From contig SSBO01000009.1 of assembly GCA_005281725.1 (NCBI GenBank), forward strand, positions 11,031,362 to 11,095,361: DNA of 64,000 nucleotides. The letters run 5' to 3'. This DNA comes from Wuchereria bancrofti. Its lineage: Eukaryota > Nematoda > Chromadorea > Rhabditida > Onchocercidae. A program made the translations under genes and the position numbers. The notes under the pieces were generated by a model. That model ran no database searches and had not been told where the DNA came from. It saw only the letters and a list, made by a program, of their open reading frames with translations. Numbering within the stretch: the first letter of the stretch is position 1; each line of letters starts with the position of its first letter. Of the stretch, positions 39,101-51,524 are shown in pieces.

Positions 39101-42100
39101 AACATTGCTTACATTTTTTTTTCGTTATCGTTTTCTTTTCTTTTTTCATTTAATATTTTTTCCCACTTACTATTTCTTCAAATATTTAATTTCAACAAAG
39201 TTCAAATTATATTTTCCTATTTAATTCTTTCATTAGCATAATCTTTTTGATATTTCTCATCAATCATTTTTTTCCCTTAGCTTTGATCAATTTAATCATA
39301 ATAAAAAAAAATCAATCAATCAATTAAATTTGTAGCTAAATAAATGGTTTATTATGATCGTTGGCATAATTTTCATTTAATTTTGATTTTGCTGTAATAT
39401 TTTTATATGTCTCTGATCTGTTTTTAATTTTTCAATCATCATTTCATGAGATTTTATTCAGCAAAAACCTCTTGTTGACCCTTTTTCAATTTAATCTTTT
39501 TCAATTGAGCTTTTATCAATCATTGGAATAAGTAATTGATCATTGAACGGGCAAAATAAATTTACTAAACTAAATTTTCACATTAAATTTTGCTAAAATT
39601 TTATATGTAAATAATGAAATTTTTAAAGATTTCAGCTATTAAATCACCTGTTTGCTACCCAAAGTACTTTTTTTTTTATAAAATATTTTCATCACATTTA
39701 TTAAAGCTTAAAATAAAACTTTAAAAATAAATATGAATAACTTTTTTTTTATAAAATAAAAAAGGATACACTTTTGCAATAAATAAAGGTAAGATAGGAT
39801 ATGGGCTATAGTTTGATTTATCTTTTATTCTTCTGATCGAAAATTAAATAACACGAAAGATTTGACCTCTGCAATTTGACCTTTGCAAGATAAATGTTCA
39901 TATCTTACAAATTGATGTGCACATTTTCATTTACAAATTTTAAGGCAAAATTTTTCACTTTTTCATATTTTATGTCATTTCAAAGAATTTTTTTTTTTCC
40001 TTTTTCATTTTGCTTTCGGGCTTATGGAAAAATGAATTATGTTGAAAGAGAGAGGGGAAGAGAGAGGGAACGAGAAAAAGAAAAAAAGACAAAGAAGAAA
40101 GAATGAAGATGAGAAGAGGAGTAAGAGAGAAAAAAAAAGTTGTTTATTGGTTAGCAGATATTTTTCTTTTTGAAGTACAAATTTATTTGAATTTTATTTT
40201 CAAAAAAAAAAAAGTGAAAAAATTCTATACTGCAGCATACATCACTATGCATATGTCATATTGATCAATTATTAATAAAAATTCAGTTTATCAGCTAATT
40301 ATGACGGACGGTAATAAATTTTTTGCATTTTCTTTAAATTTTTAAATAAATTAGTTAAAGCTATCGATTTATGGAATTAAAATTTAAATTTGTTGACAAG
40401 CTTTTCATCACATATAGCTTTTATTATTGAATTAATTAACCTTGCTGATGTGCTGGTTTTTTTTTATGCCAAATCAACAATATAACGATAACCTTCTTTT
40501 AATTTACAAATTATCAGGTTAGATTATTCAACAAAAAAAATTAACAATTCAGGTCAGCATCCTGAAAAATTATCAGCTTGTCTAAATGGACATATATTCT
40601 GGACTTTTAGGTATAATTCGCATTCTTATTTACTCTTTTAGCTTACATGAAGCATTTTTAAGCATTATTTACTTTCACTTAAAACTTTTAATAGTACAAT
40701 AATGACAGTAAACACTTTTCAAATTTTATTTTTACACTTAAAAGAAATATTTAATTCAGTACATTTCTCTCTCTCTCTCTCTCTCAATATTTCTTATTTT
40801 TTTTAATGTCAATTTCTAAGTGTTTGCTTGGTTTTTGAATAGAAATTTTTAATTTATCCGTACATAAATGCAATGAATAAGCAAAAAAGGAATGAAAAAT
40901 TTGTAAGAATTAAAAAAGCGGAAAAGTATGAGCATTGTAAATTGAAGCGCAAATGTCGCATTTACCTTACTAATCTTTTCTGTACTGTGCTTATTTTATC
41001 AATGCCATTTAACTCAAACAATCTGCCATCAGTTTTTTTTCTTTTTCATTTCTTAAAATGAAGAAGAAAACGTAAATAATTAGCGAGAAGCAAGTAGAAA
41101 AGCTGAAAAGAGAAAAGATTTAAATTAATGATTGAACGATTAACATTAAAGGACATAAATTCTGGAGGCAAAAATTAAAATACTAAATTTGTGTCAATTT
41201 AAAACAGGATACTTTTTATCAGTAAGTTTAATTTCAAAATATAATAAAAACAAAAAAAAAGGAAAATGCATTTTAATTATTATCTTTGAGCATTTAAAAT
41301 TTATCTTAGTATAATGTCCGATTAGCACAATAAGTCCAATGGTTATTTCGAACTAAACATATCTTTTTACTGTCTCAAAAATATTTATTAATAAATTTAA
41401 TGAGGGAGAGAGAAAGAGAGGATGAGGAAGAGAGGAAAGAAAGGAACTGCAAATAAATAATTATATTTTTAAACAAGGAAATATCATATTCTCTTTTCTT
41501 TTCACTTGAAATAAGTAGCATTTTTTTGCCTTTCACAAATATTCCACTAATAAGGTTTCATTAAAGGTTTTGTGTGTTTAAAATATATTTAAACAGATCT
41601 TATTACTGACAAGAAAAAAATTGTATATATGCTTAATTAAGCAGAATCGAATTAGATAAGTAATAGATAAGATTTGCTATGATATTGTATTATAAGCACA
41701 GTGTATGCAATTAATTGTGATAAGATTAAAGTAGTATAAATTAAATTAATTAGTTTAATTAATCTGTTTATTTTTAAATTATTTTTATTTAGACATATGT
41801 TTTTTTTTTTGCTGTTTAGCTATATTATTTGAGATTTTCGCTTTGTTTTTGTTCTATTGTTTTTCACTTTTTTTTTCTTTTGAATTTTGAATTATATCTG
41901 GTATAACATTTGAAATCATTGTACTAATAATCTTTATACAAATATTTGAAATTTCATTCTTTTTTTTTTTGTTAACAAAGCAAAATGGCATGTGACTTTA
42001 TTTCTTTTTGTTAACAAAATTTAATTTGTATCAAAAATTAAAAATCAGTGCAAAAAAATTTCACTTTGAATAGAAATAAGTATCATAGATATCAAAATAA

Positions 42101-42900
42101 AATAAATCAAATTTATTGCTAATTTCATTTTATCCTTTGTTATTCTTATGGTATCAGAAATTTTCTTCACAAATGCAAACTTTTATATTTCATTTAAAAA
42201 AACTTTATAACAATCAGATTTTTTTCTTGTTTTTACAAGCTAATATTGATAAATTTACTTGCTATTAAAAAGTTATTCGTTGGAATAATGTAATTTTCTT
42301 GTTGACATAATATTCAAATTCTTAATTTATCAAAATTTCTAAATTTTATTTTAAGTAAAACAAAATAGTTGTTGAAAAAAAAATAAAAAACAAAAAAAAT
42401 GGTTGTTGAGTTGTAAAATTACGTAAAATTAAATTGAACCATTGAAATTTTTATCGGAATAATTCAAATAAATTATCAACAAGAAAATTAATTAATTCAT
42501 TTGTTGAAAATGTTTCAGCATTATTAGCTAATTTTAAAAAGGAAAAATTAAAAAAATAATATTGTTGATTGATTTTTAGAAAATTATGATGAGAAATTTT
42601 CGACAATTTTTGAATGGTTGAAATTTTCGACAATTTTTGAATAATTGAAATAAGGTTTGAATCTAATATGAGTGGTATGAACTGATAGGTTGTAGTTGTG
42701 AAATTAGTTTTTCACAAATTTACTCCATTATCGTTATTCAATTTAATTAATTCAATAAGCATTTCAATTTTCCAATTTTGTTTACTTTTAACTGATGCAT
42801 ATTTTGACAGATGGAAGAATTAATGAATCTTTTTTTTTGAATGATTTGATTGCTAATAACGAATACAGAATTAACGATGATTTTAAGAAACTTTTTTTTT
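36115..42900. other. AT-rich region downstream of mab-23
   Basis: No gene recognised. A likely polyadenylation word AATAAA occurs near 36244. Holds a TG microsatellite at 36300-36362, CT tracts at 37451-37501 and 40765-40785, and GA tracts at 40046-40125 and 41400-41442. A 121-codon Phe/Lys-rich frame at 38278-38643 is judged a chance frame. Confidence 0.5.
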
Positions 42901-42942
42901 TTCAATTTTAATTCTGTTATCAGGAACAGAAGCGGTAATATT

Positions 42943-43023
42943 ATGTCACCAATATTGTCATTGCTGCTATCGTTGTTATTCTTGGCTAAACTTCCTTCAA
43001 TTGTCTTCCATTTTTCTTTATGA
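42943..43023 (+). CDS. Possible signal-peptide exon (26 codons)
   Basis: Begins MSPILSLLLSLLFLAKLPS, which has the hydrophobic core of a secretion signal. A pyrimidine-rich acceptor (CTGTTATCAG, 42922-42923) lies 19 bases before the ATG, as in trans-spliced nematode genes. The frame ends at TGA 43021-43023; a GTCTTC at 43003 is a weak possible donor, and I found no convincing next exon. It could be the first exon of a small secreted protein or a chance frame. Low confidence. Confidence 0.2.
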   Translation: MSPILSLLLSLLFLAKLPSIVFHFSL

Positions 43024-43391
43024 ATTTTTATGGAAATTCAAATAACTGACAAAAGCAGAAACATTGTCACCTAAATGTGTCCTTATATTCCTAAACATTA
43101 AAATGTTAGCATTTTTGTACTTCAATAACTTTACCCTCATAGTATAATTAAATTTTTGAAATTAATTCATTGAAAATAAGCAAACATAAAAAAGAGAGAA
43201 GGAAGAATGAAAGAAATCAACAAAGTTCTTCAATTTCTCTATTCACATATTTTCTAATAGAATAATGGAAACCTTTTTTTTAATTAAAATTATGCTTTTT
43301 TTTTAATGCTTTTATTATTATTAGCTTCTTTCTATTTTTTTTTTGTTTTGTTATTTGCTACAATAATGTAAAAATTTAACAGAAGAGAGAA

Positions 43392-44550
43392 TAATTGAAC
43401 GCAAATGAACGTTTTATATGAATCCTTTTAAAAGTTTACTTTTAAAAAATTCCTTACTTATTACACAGTCTGAATTAATTTTTCATTCCAATTTTATTTT
43501 TCGAACATTTTTTTTTTTTTTTGGAAAAAAATTTCAAACATATCACTTTGTTATACTGTAAAATTTCATTTAAAAAAAGTGTCATTACGAAAGGATAAAA
43601 TTACTAAACGATTTAAATGTAATTATTGCAATTTGAAATTTGTTAAATAAGCTAAGTAAATGTAAAACTGTTAATTGGCTAACTTAATTGGTTTTGTTTT
43701 ATCTTAAAATGATTTCCGTTTATTCTCGCATATTCTTTCTCATTTTGTTAATTATACGTTGCACGTAAACATTTCCATCACGTCATATTCAGCTTATCAA
43801 GTCTAAGAAGCCTATCAGGTATAAGCTACTTACGTCACTATAAACAATAATTTCGCTCTCATATCATTTTGATGTTTTGCTTTTATCGCTAGGCCAATTT
43901 GTCACTTTACCTGAATGCCGTCAATCCGTCAATGCAAGCAAATATTATGAAATGCTACACGTTACTTACGTCATGGACAGGACTTGTTATGCTTATGTGT
44001 TCGTTTTTTTTTTCTGCTTCAGTAAAATTGGGCGACAAATATTTCTATTATAAAACGAAGCTTACTTAACGATTCTTTCGTTAGCACATCTATAGTTTTG
44101 GTCAAAATAGCACAACTGCTACGATTAATTTCGATTATATTCCGGAATTAAATTTAATTTTCTTGTCTTGAAGTGACCTCTTAAAGTATTGAAAAATTTC
44201 CTTAGCTTTTGACATTGTAAACGAATGATACGGCTCAATCGTAATTTCCTCTAAAGAAAGATAAATATAACCATTTCCTGTAAATTACATCAATTATTGA
44301 CGACCGGAATGCTATTTCCTTAATAATTGGAAATGAAAAAATGATTTGTCAAATATCAATTTCAATATCTTTCTTTCTTAAAATTTGTAAAAGTGTCATG
44401 AAACTTATATTTCAATATTATTTTAATTGGATTTCTCATTAACTCATTTAATAGAGAATTAATATTAAAAAGCTAAAAGATCAGAGAATATCAACAAAAA
44501 GGAATTGTTCAACTTATCGCAAATATTTGTTCCCAAAAAGATAAATTGAA
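43392..44550. repeat. ~1.1-kb dispersed element, copy 1
   Basis: About 1.16 kb that recurs in the same orientation at 62641-63654 with only scattered differences. This copy has about 130 extra bases (around 43825-43950) between two ACTTACGTCA words. It carries TCACGTCA (43778-43785), TTACGTCA (43830-43837, 43966-43973) and TATAAAA (44049-44055). No coding frame, transposase or terminal inverted repeat is visible. Confidence 0.85.
44049..44055 (+). promoter_or_regulatory. TATA-like box in repeat copy 1
   Basis: TATAAAA about 75 bases after a TTACGTCA site; the same box and spacing class recur in copy 2. Confidence 0.3.
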
Positions 44551-45591
44551 AAAAAAAAAGCAGCAAACCTTATGAGTTACTGCATGATTCATTTTGACAT
44601 CTAAAGCTCATCAAGCAATTCAATTTTTTTGGCTCTTTATAAATGATTTTCTCATGATTTCATATTTTCTCTGCTCATTACTTATTGAATTTGCATTTTA
44701 TTTAATTACTAGCAGTGAGTGACACAGAGAAATTCAATGCAATTGAAAATGTTATACTTATAATTTGTTCATTTGTCGATATCTTAATTTAAAATTTTGT
44801 CAATTTCTTTATGAATAATATTTGAATTCAAATTTTTGTCAATCATTTTTTAAATATTTTGAGATTTGGAAAGTTTTTGAATTACTTCATTGCATTATAA
44901 AAATTGTTGCTTAATTGAATCATACTTTACTACGCTATGCAATATGCGCAAGCTTATTTGCTATGTTTATAGAAATTATTGAAGAAAAAAAAAAAGTGAT
45001 AAACATTTCTTCTTCATAAGTTTATCTTCAAAATAATTTAATAGGTAATTTAAGCAAAAAAAAAAAAAAATTCTTGAATTTTTTGTAATTCGACGACTAA
45101 TTTTAATGCATATGACGAAAAAATGCATTATCACTGATAAGTTATAATTCATTTATTAAATTGCTTATCTTTTACCTTTTAAGCTTTAAGGTTTGTTGCT
45201 TTGAGTAGAAATTTTTTGCTCAATTGAAATTTTTACATACGAATTTTTAGCGTAATATTAAAGAAAAGTAAACAATTTAAATTTGAAAAAATTAATGAGA
45301 AATAATTAGATCAATTTTTGTAATTGAATGAATATGCATGCATATATGAGTGTATGTATGATTACTTTTTTGCTCATATTGTTTATTTCTTTTTTTTTCA
45401 GTTTATATTCTTTAGTATTGATAGTAAAGCCTTTAGGGCATGGCTTAAATTCCGTTTATATGCTTGAAATCATCGTTTAGCACAAGCTTTTTTTTTTCTT
45501 CCTTTTTCCGCTAAAATGTTATTGAATTGAATTTCCTTGTATTTTCTCTGCTAATTATTGATGGATAATTCAGTTGTTTACAGGAATGTTA

Positions 45592-45612
45592 GAACGAACG
45601 AACGAACGAACG
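45592..45612. repeat. GAAC microsatellite
   Basis: Five tandem copies of the GAAC unit directly before a perfect hairpin. Confidence 0.85.
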
Positions 45613-45652
45613 ACACATTGATGGATTGAAGACTTTCAATCCATCAATGTGT
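45613..45652. repeat. Perfect 18-bp inverted repeat (hairpin)
   Basis: Arm ACACATTGATGGATTGAA (45613-45630), four-base loop GACT, then the exact reverse complement (45635-45652). Stem is perfect. Confidence 0.9.
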
Positions 45653-45706
45653 GTATATATTATATTAACTTTCAAAGAAGATAATAGTAGGAAGAAAAGG
45701 GTTATT

Positions 45707-46020
45707 AAAATTATATGAGAAGCATTTTCTTTAACTAATTAGAGACATATATATAAGTATTGATACATGACACGTGCACGTAATGCTTTTAAGACGTTTA
45801 AAATTATATGAGAAGCATTTTCTTTAACTAATTAGAGACATATATAAGTATTGATACATGACACGTGCACGTAATGCTTTTAAGACGTAAATAGAAACAT
45901 ATACATAAGTAAGCATTGATACGTGACACGCACACGTAATGCTTCTAATACGTAAATAGAGACATATACATAAGTAAGCATTGATACGTGACACGCACAC
46001 GTAATGTTTCTAAGACGTAA
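45707..46020. repeat. Four-unit tandem array with CACGTG E-boxes
   Basis: Two ~92-bp units (from 45707 and 45800) and two ~65-bp units (from about 45891 and 45956). Each has a TTGATACRTGACACG core followed by CACGTAATG; the first two read GACACGTGCACGTAATGC and contain the CACGTG palindrome, while the last two read GACACGCACACGTAATG. Confidence 0.9.
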
Positions 46021-49000
46021 ATATATACATATTTACACAAAACATGAGCATAATACGTTTTTCATATGATTTTTATATTAAAATTAAAATATTCGTAAAA
46101 GATTTTTAAAAAGAGAAAAAAAAAGAGGGAAATCATTAATGTCCATTAATTTACACTCTCTTTGAAATTGTTATCAATTTTGATAATTTTGGATGAGAAA
46201 AAATTTAATCAATTTATCGTAGATGAAAAAAAATGAAATATTTCAATTTGCATTAAAATTAGATATTTTCTAATAATCAATTTTCATGCATATATTTTAA
46301 TTCATTTATGCAGTTAAGTATAGTTGAACGAATCTTTATTTTCTTGCATATTTTTCATTAAAATCAAAAAATTTGAGCTATTGCAAATACCTGTTTCACT
46401 CTTTTCTAACTTCTTTTTTCATAATAGCAAGTATATTTCACTTTAATTTTCATTATATTTTAATAATTAGTTAATGGAAAAGTTGAATTTAGTAAAATAT
46501 TTCATAGGGAAATTTGGAGATAAAATTGACTTTCCCAGCATTAAATAAAATTATAAAATTATTAAAAAAAAAAAAATAAAAGTTAATATTAAATAAAGAA
46601 TTGCACCAATAATATTAGAAGAAAATTTTTTCACTTTAGTGCGGCTGTGATTCATTCATTTTAAACTTTTCGTTTCTCATAAAATTATAATAAAACATTG
46701 AAAAGAAAGAAAAATGAATATACACCGTAATTTTTAATGTTTTTAGCCATTTTTCAATCATTCAATATTATAATAATTATTATTTAATTAACAAAAAGAA
46801 ATTCATGGCACTTTTAAAAAATTTTTTACTTTGAAAAATTTTTAAACTATGTAAGATTTTTACTGTAAACAATTATTGTAACTCTTTTTTCTTTAGAAAT
46901 TTCCTTATTTATAACTTAGGGATTATTATTTGGACAGAAATGAAATTATAATTTTATTCTGTTCAAAAATTTTCTCATTGAAATTTCGCATTCAAATATT
47001 GGAAATGGAAAATTATGGATGAAAAATAATATTTTTGCTATTATTGTATCAATTACTATAAAATTTAGATTTTATCTGAGATAATTTGTTCATTTTAAGT
47101 TTAATTATTTTGTCATAAATCATTTATTGTTATTATGAAATCATTTGCACCAATTTTTTTTAAATAATTGAAAATCAAAAAACTTAATTTAATTATTGCT
47201 ATTATTCTCGCTACTATCTATCATAGATGTAATGTGTAATAGATTTGTTTTTAGTTTTAAATTTTTAGCATTAACAATTAAAACATTATTGTTGTGATTT
47301 TGTTAAAGTATAAACTTTTGTTTATTTCATTTTAAATTAGAATGAGCTATTAATAGTGAATGTGAAAACATACAGAAATATTTTTCATTCTCATTTATTA
47401 TTTAAATTAAGCCTAAAGATTGCTTTTTTTTTCTTTAACGAAGTGGAAATTTCATTTCACTTCATTTCATTTTAACTTAAATAAATTGGACAAGAAATGA
47501 TAATTATTATTAAACATATGAAATTTATTTCTATTGAAAATTCATCGCATCATTTTTACCACACTTTATTGCTGCTATTAATTTTCAACAAACATTTGAA
47601 AATTTTTTAACTTTGAATGTTCAAATTTTTCGAAATAAAAATTTAAAAGAAGAACATAGCAAAGAAAATTTATTATTAACCATATAATATAATTAGAATG
47701 GTATTGTTTTCCTCAAAATTGAATACTTTTTGAAGTTTTTTTTTTTTTCATAAAATTATTCTTTAATGCTATCATTTATATTCGAGTAGTAGTATTAGTC
47801 TTTTTTTTAAAAATGTATCAACTAACTGATGAAATTCTCGATTTAGATCTCTTGCATGTTTGATCTTAAAAATTGCTTAATTAATTAATATTTTTTTGTT
47901 CTAAAGTTTCAAAGTGTTTAAACATTCTTGTTTTTACGATAAGAAAAAAAAATTAAAGTTTTACTAAGATGCTTAAATTGTAGATACTTTGAGAGCTAAA
48001 TTGCTATCAGTGTGTCAATCATTTAATCATATTAATCGTTATCGATTACTTCAAAGTATTGATTTTTTTGTTCAAAAAAATATTTTTCATTCTCATTTAT
48101 TATTTAAATTAAGTTTTTAATTTTTATGATTTGTAGTTTCACATAGAAAAAATCATGATAAATTTCCTTTTTTTTCTTTATTCATAAAATTTAGTAAATT
48201 TTTTTCCAACTTGCTGGATTGTGAAGTTTTATTTGAATTTAAAAATGAGTCATTTAGAATTATTGTGTGAGCATTTCTTTAAAAAAAAATTTTTTTATGA
48301 TTTTTCATTTTTATTTTAACTTTTGGATTTCAAAAGCAATCCGCTACAAACATTGTTCATTAAAGAATAACGCATTTTTTTTTTTTTTTTTTTGAGAGAG
48401 GAAAAACTAATCCTATTATTTAATAAATTTGAAAAAAAAAATTTAAAAATGAGTTATTTAGAATTATTATTCACCAATCCTATTATTTAATAAATAAATT
48501 TGCACTTCGAAATATTACTCCCAATTAATATGAAATTTTCAGCTTATGCTTTATTACATCTATCATTTCCGTTCTATTTTTTTTTTTAATTTTTTTTTCT
48601 GAAATCATCAAATTCAAGTTGGAATTTTTAAATTCATAAATTTGTAAATCTATTAAACCTCATTCATAATTTTTTTCATAATTTTCCTTTCAAAATTTAA
48701 CTAAGCGTATTTAAATGAGTGATACTTATGTTTACCATTTTAGCTTAATATTTTATATCATTCGTTTTAGTTGTTGTAACAAATTAATTTTTTTTTTTGA
48801 GTTATCAGTAAATTGCCAATATTGACAACAATTATTTCAACTTATTAATAATTTGATGTTAATCAACTAAATTAAGCAATAAAACTTAACAGTTATCAAT
48901 TCTATTTATTCATATTTAATCTAAATCGCAAGAAATCAAAGATGCAAAGTATAATACATTAAGTAATTTCGTTTTTTATCAATTTTGAATTAAAACGCTT

Positions 49001-51454
49001 TTTATAAAATAGCATTGTTCTCTCATTTATGCTTTCCAATTATAAATATTAAATGCTTGAAGACCTCAAATTCTTTTCAAATTGCTTTTATTCGCTGATT
49101 CACTGATAATTGGTTACATTATTATCAGTTAAATTATGAAATGCACTGATAGTTTCCTCGTATATTTGCATATTCTTTAGTTCTACTATACTTGTAACTG
49201 ATAATAAAGTTAAACTGATAATAATGTCCAATTGAATCGGTTGAGACAATCCATTATCTACAATGAAACTAAATTTTACTTCATACTGATAAAAATTTTA
49301 TCATAAATTATCATCATCCAACTTATTGATTTACTAACTTTTCAACAAATTAATTTTTGTAACTTCCAGAATGAATACGACTAAAAATTTTACTTCTACA
49401 GATATATTCAACTATTATTCTTACTCCTATTTACTTCTGCAAATGTCAACAAACTTTTTGTGTATGAGATTTTGTGGTACCATTAATTTCTTGTAAGGAA
49501 GAAAAATTAAATTTTTATAAACATGAAATCAATCAAAAGATAAGAAAAAACAGCATAAAGAACTTTGTCAGTGAGATTATATATTTTAATTGTACTTTAA
49601 TTACAGTTTAATTAATATTAAGTTAAAGTTATAAAACAAACTTTAATTAATATTAAAATAAAATATTTCATTTCTCAGTTAATGAATTGAATTCCTTTTA
49701 AATCAAAACGCTTAATTGTTTTTCATGTAAACTCAATAGAAATAAGTATTGTATATAAAATCATCAAAGAAGATAAGTTATTTTGTTTTAGCTTACTAAA
49801 ATTTAAATTTGGAAATCATACAATCTCACGATTTTTAATAAAATTATCTCATTTTTTTACTCATAAACTTCCCTTTCATCTATGAATTTTTATTACAAAT
49901 GCTTGAATCAGCAATTTATTGATGTAAACAACAACAAATAAACAAAAACGTTTTTTTTTTAGTTACTTATTTACTTGGCTCATCAAAAGTAATCACAAAT
50001 TTCTGACTAAATTATTGCAAAAAATTGCAACGAAATTTTTTAGATTTAAGAAATTTTCAGATTAAAACATCTATTCAGACTGATCCAAACTGCTAACATA
50101 ATTTTTGTTTGTTTATTCTTTTTTTTTTCAAATTATTTACTAAAAAAAAGGGAAGAAATAAATTCGATCATTTTAGTTCCCACAAGATATCAAATGAATG
50201 CGAGCGAATCTTTAATTTTTATTCGGTGATAAATTATAAATATTGTGAGAGAAGCAAGAAAATAAGGAAATTGTTTTTTATTTTTTTGATTTCTCTAAAC
50301 TTTTCAATTTTTTTGGAATAAATAAAATTTATGGCAGAATTTTTTTTTTCGCAATTTTTCATGATAAGGAATTGCGGTTAGTGTTACAACTGTTATAAAA
50401 GTATGGAATAGTTGGATGGAAGAAATTTTAGTTGAGCAAAACTGAACAATTTAACTTTATTTTAGATAAAAGTTTTGGTAAATAATCATTTTTTTTAAAT
50501 ATACTTATTTAAAATTTAAAAATATTTAAATTCAATTTTTAATATGCGTAAGGTAAGTTAAATTAATGTTGAATAATTGAAAAGTACAATGAGCAAGAAT
50601 TTTTCAGCAAATATATTACTTAAAAAAAAGATAAATGTTATTGTCACAGTATCATTTCAAATAAGTAAACAAATTCTTGAATACGTAGTTTCCCAGTGTA
50701 TTTTAAACTTTATGTCATTAAATTAATTTGAAAATTTTGTTAGGCAAAAAATAAATATTATTGCTAATAGGTAAAATAATTTTAGATACTTAACAAGTTT
50801 TTATAAGATTTCTCGAAGAAAATGAATCAAAGTTGATAGCTATAATCTAATTTACAAATAATTTTGATTGTTAACTTGAATTAGTAACTTTTTCAAACAT
50901 AAAAAATTCATTTATATTTAAAAATTGGATATTTAAAAATTAAAAAACTCTCAACTAATTAAAATTAACTAATTAAGTTAGCTCTCTACTAATCAAAATT
51001 TTTTTTAATAGATCAATAGTCAGTTATTATTTTTCTTTCTAAATGGTTCTTTAACGCACAAAAGATTTGTCAGAGTTTAAATTTTAAGATTTGATTAATC
51101 AACTGATTAACTTGTAATATTTAATTTTACTTACTTTATATACTTCAAAGTCGTTGTATTTGCTCTTTAAACTCTCGACTAATTAAAGTTAACTAATCAA
51201 GTTAACTCTCCACTAATCAAAATTAACTAATCAAATTAATCATCAAAACTGAATATTCGAATTAATATCAAGCGATACTAATTTAAAAAATGAATAGTCT
51301 ATTATGTTTGGTGAAATTTTTAGAAATTTGAAAATATTTGCATATTTTGTGCTATTTGTAAATGATATTAATGATCAAAATTAGCTCTATTGTCTCTCTC
51401 ATTAGTTTCATTTAATAATTTTTAACAATATTTTTTTTTATTTTTTACTTTTTA
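46021..51454. other. AT-rich intergenic region upstream of the GPCR gene
   Basis: No gene recognised. A 33-bp word (AATATTTTTCATTCTCATTT...) is repeated at about 47378 and 48079. Related short repeats occur at 48243/48446, and at 50945-51240 repeated CTCTCNACTAATYAAARTTAACTAAT words form a loose array. Confidence 0.5.
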
Positions 51455-51524
51455 GGTACAACCTCAGGACTTATTAATTTAATGATTTAAATTTAATGCT
51501 CCTAAATGAAATTTAATAAAAACA
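51454..51524 (+). promoter_or_regulatory. Probable trans-splice acceptor and 5' UTR of GPCR gene
   Basis: TTTACTTTTTAG followed by a 69-base leader with stop codons in frame, then ATG 51525. Confidence 0.45.
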
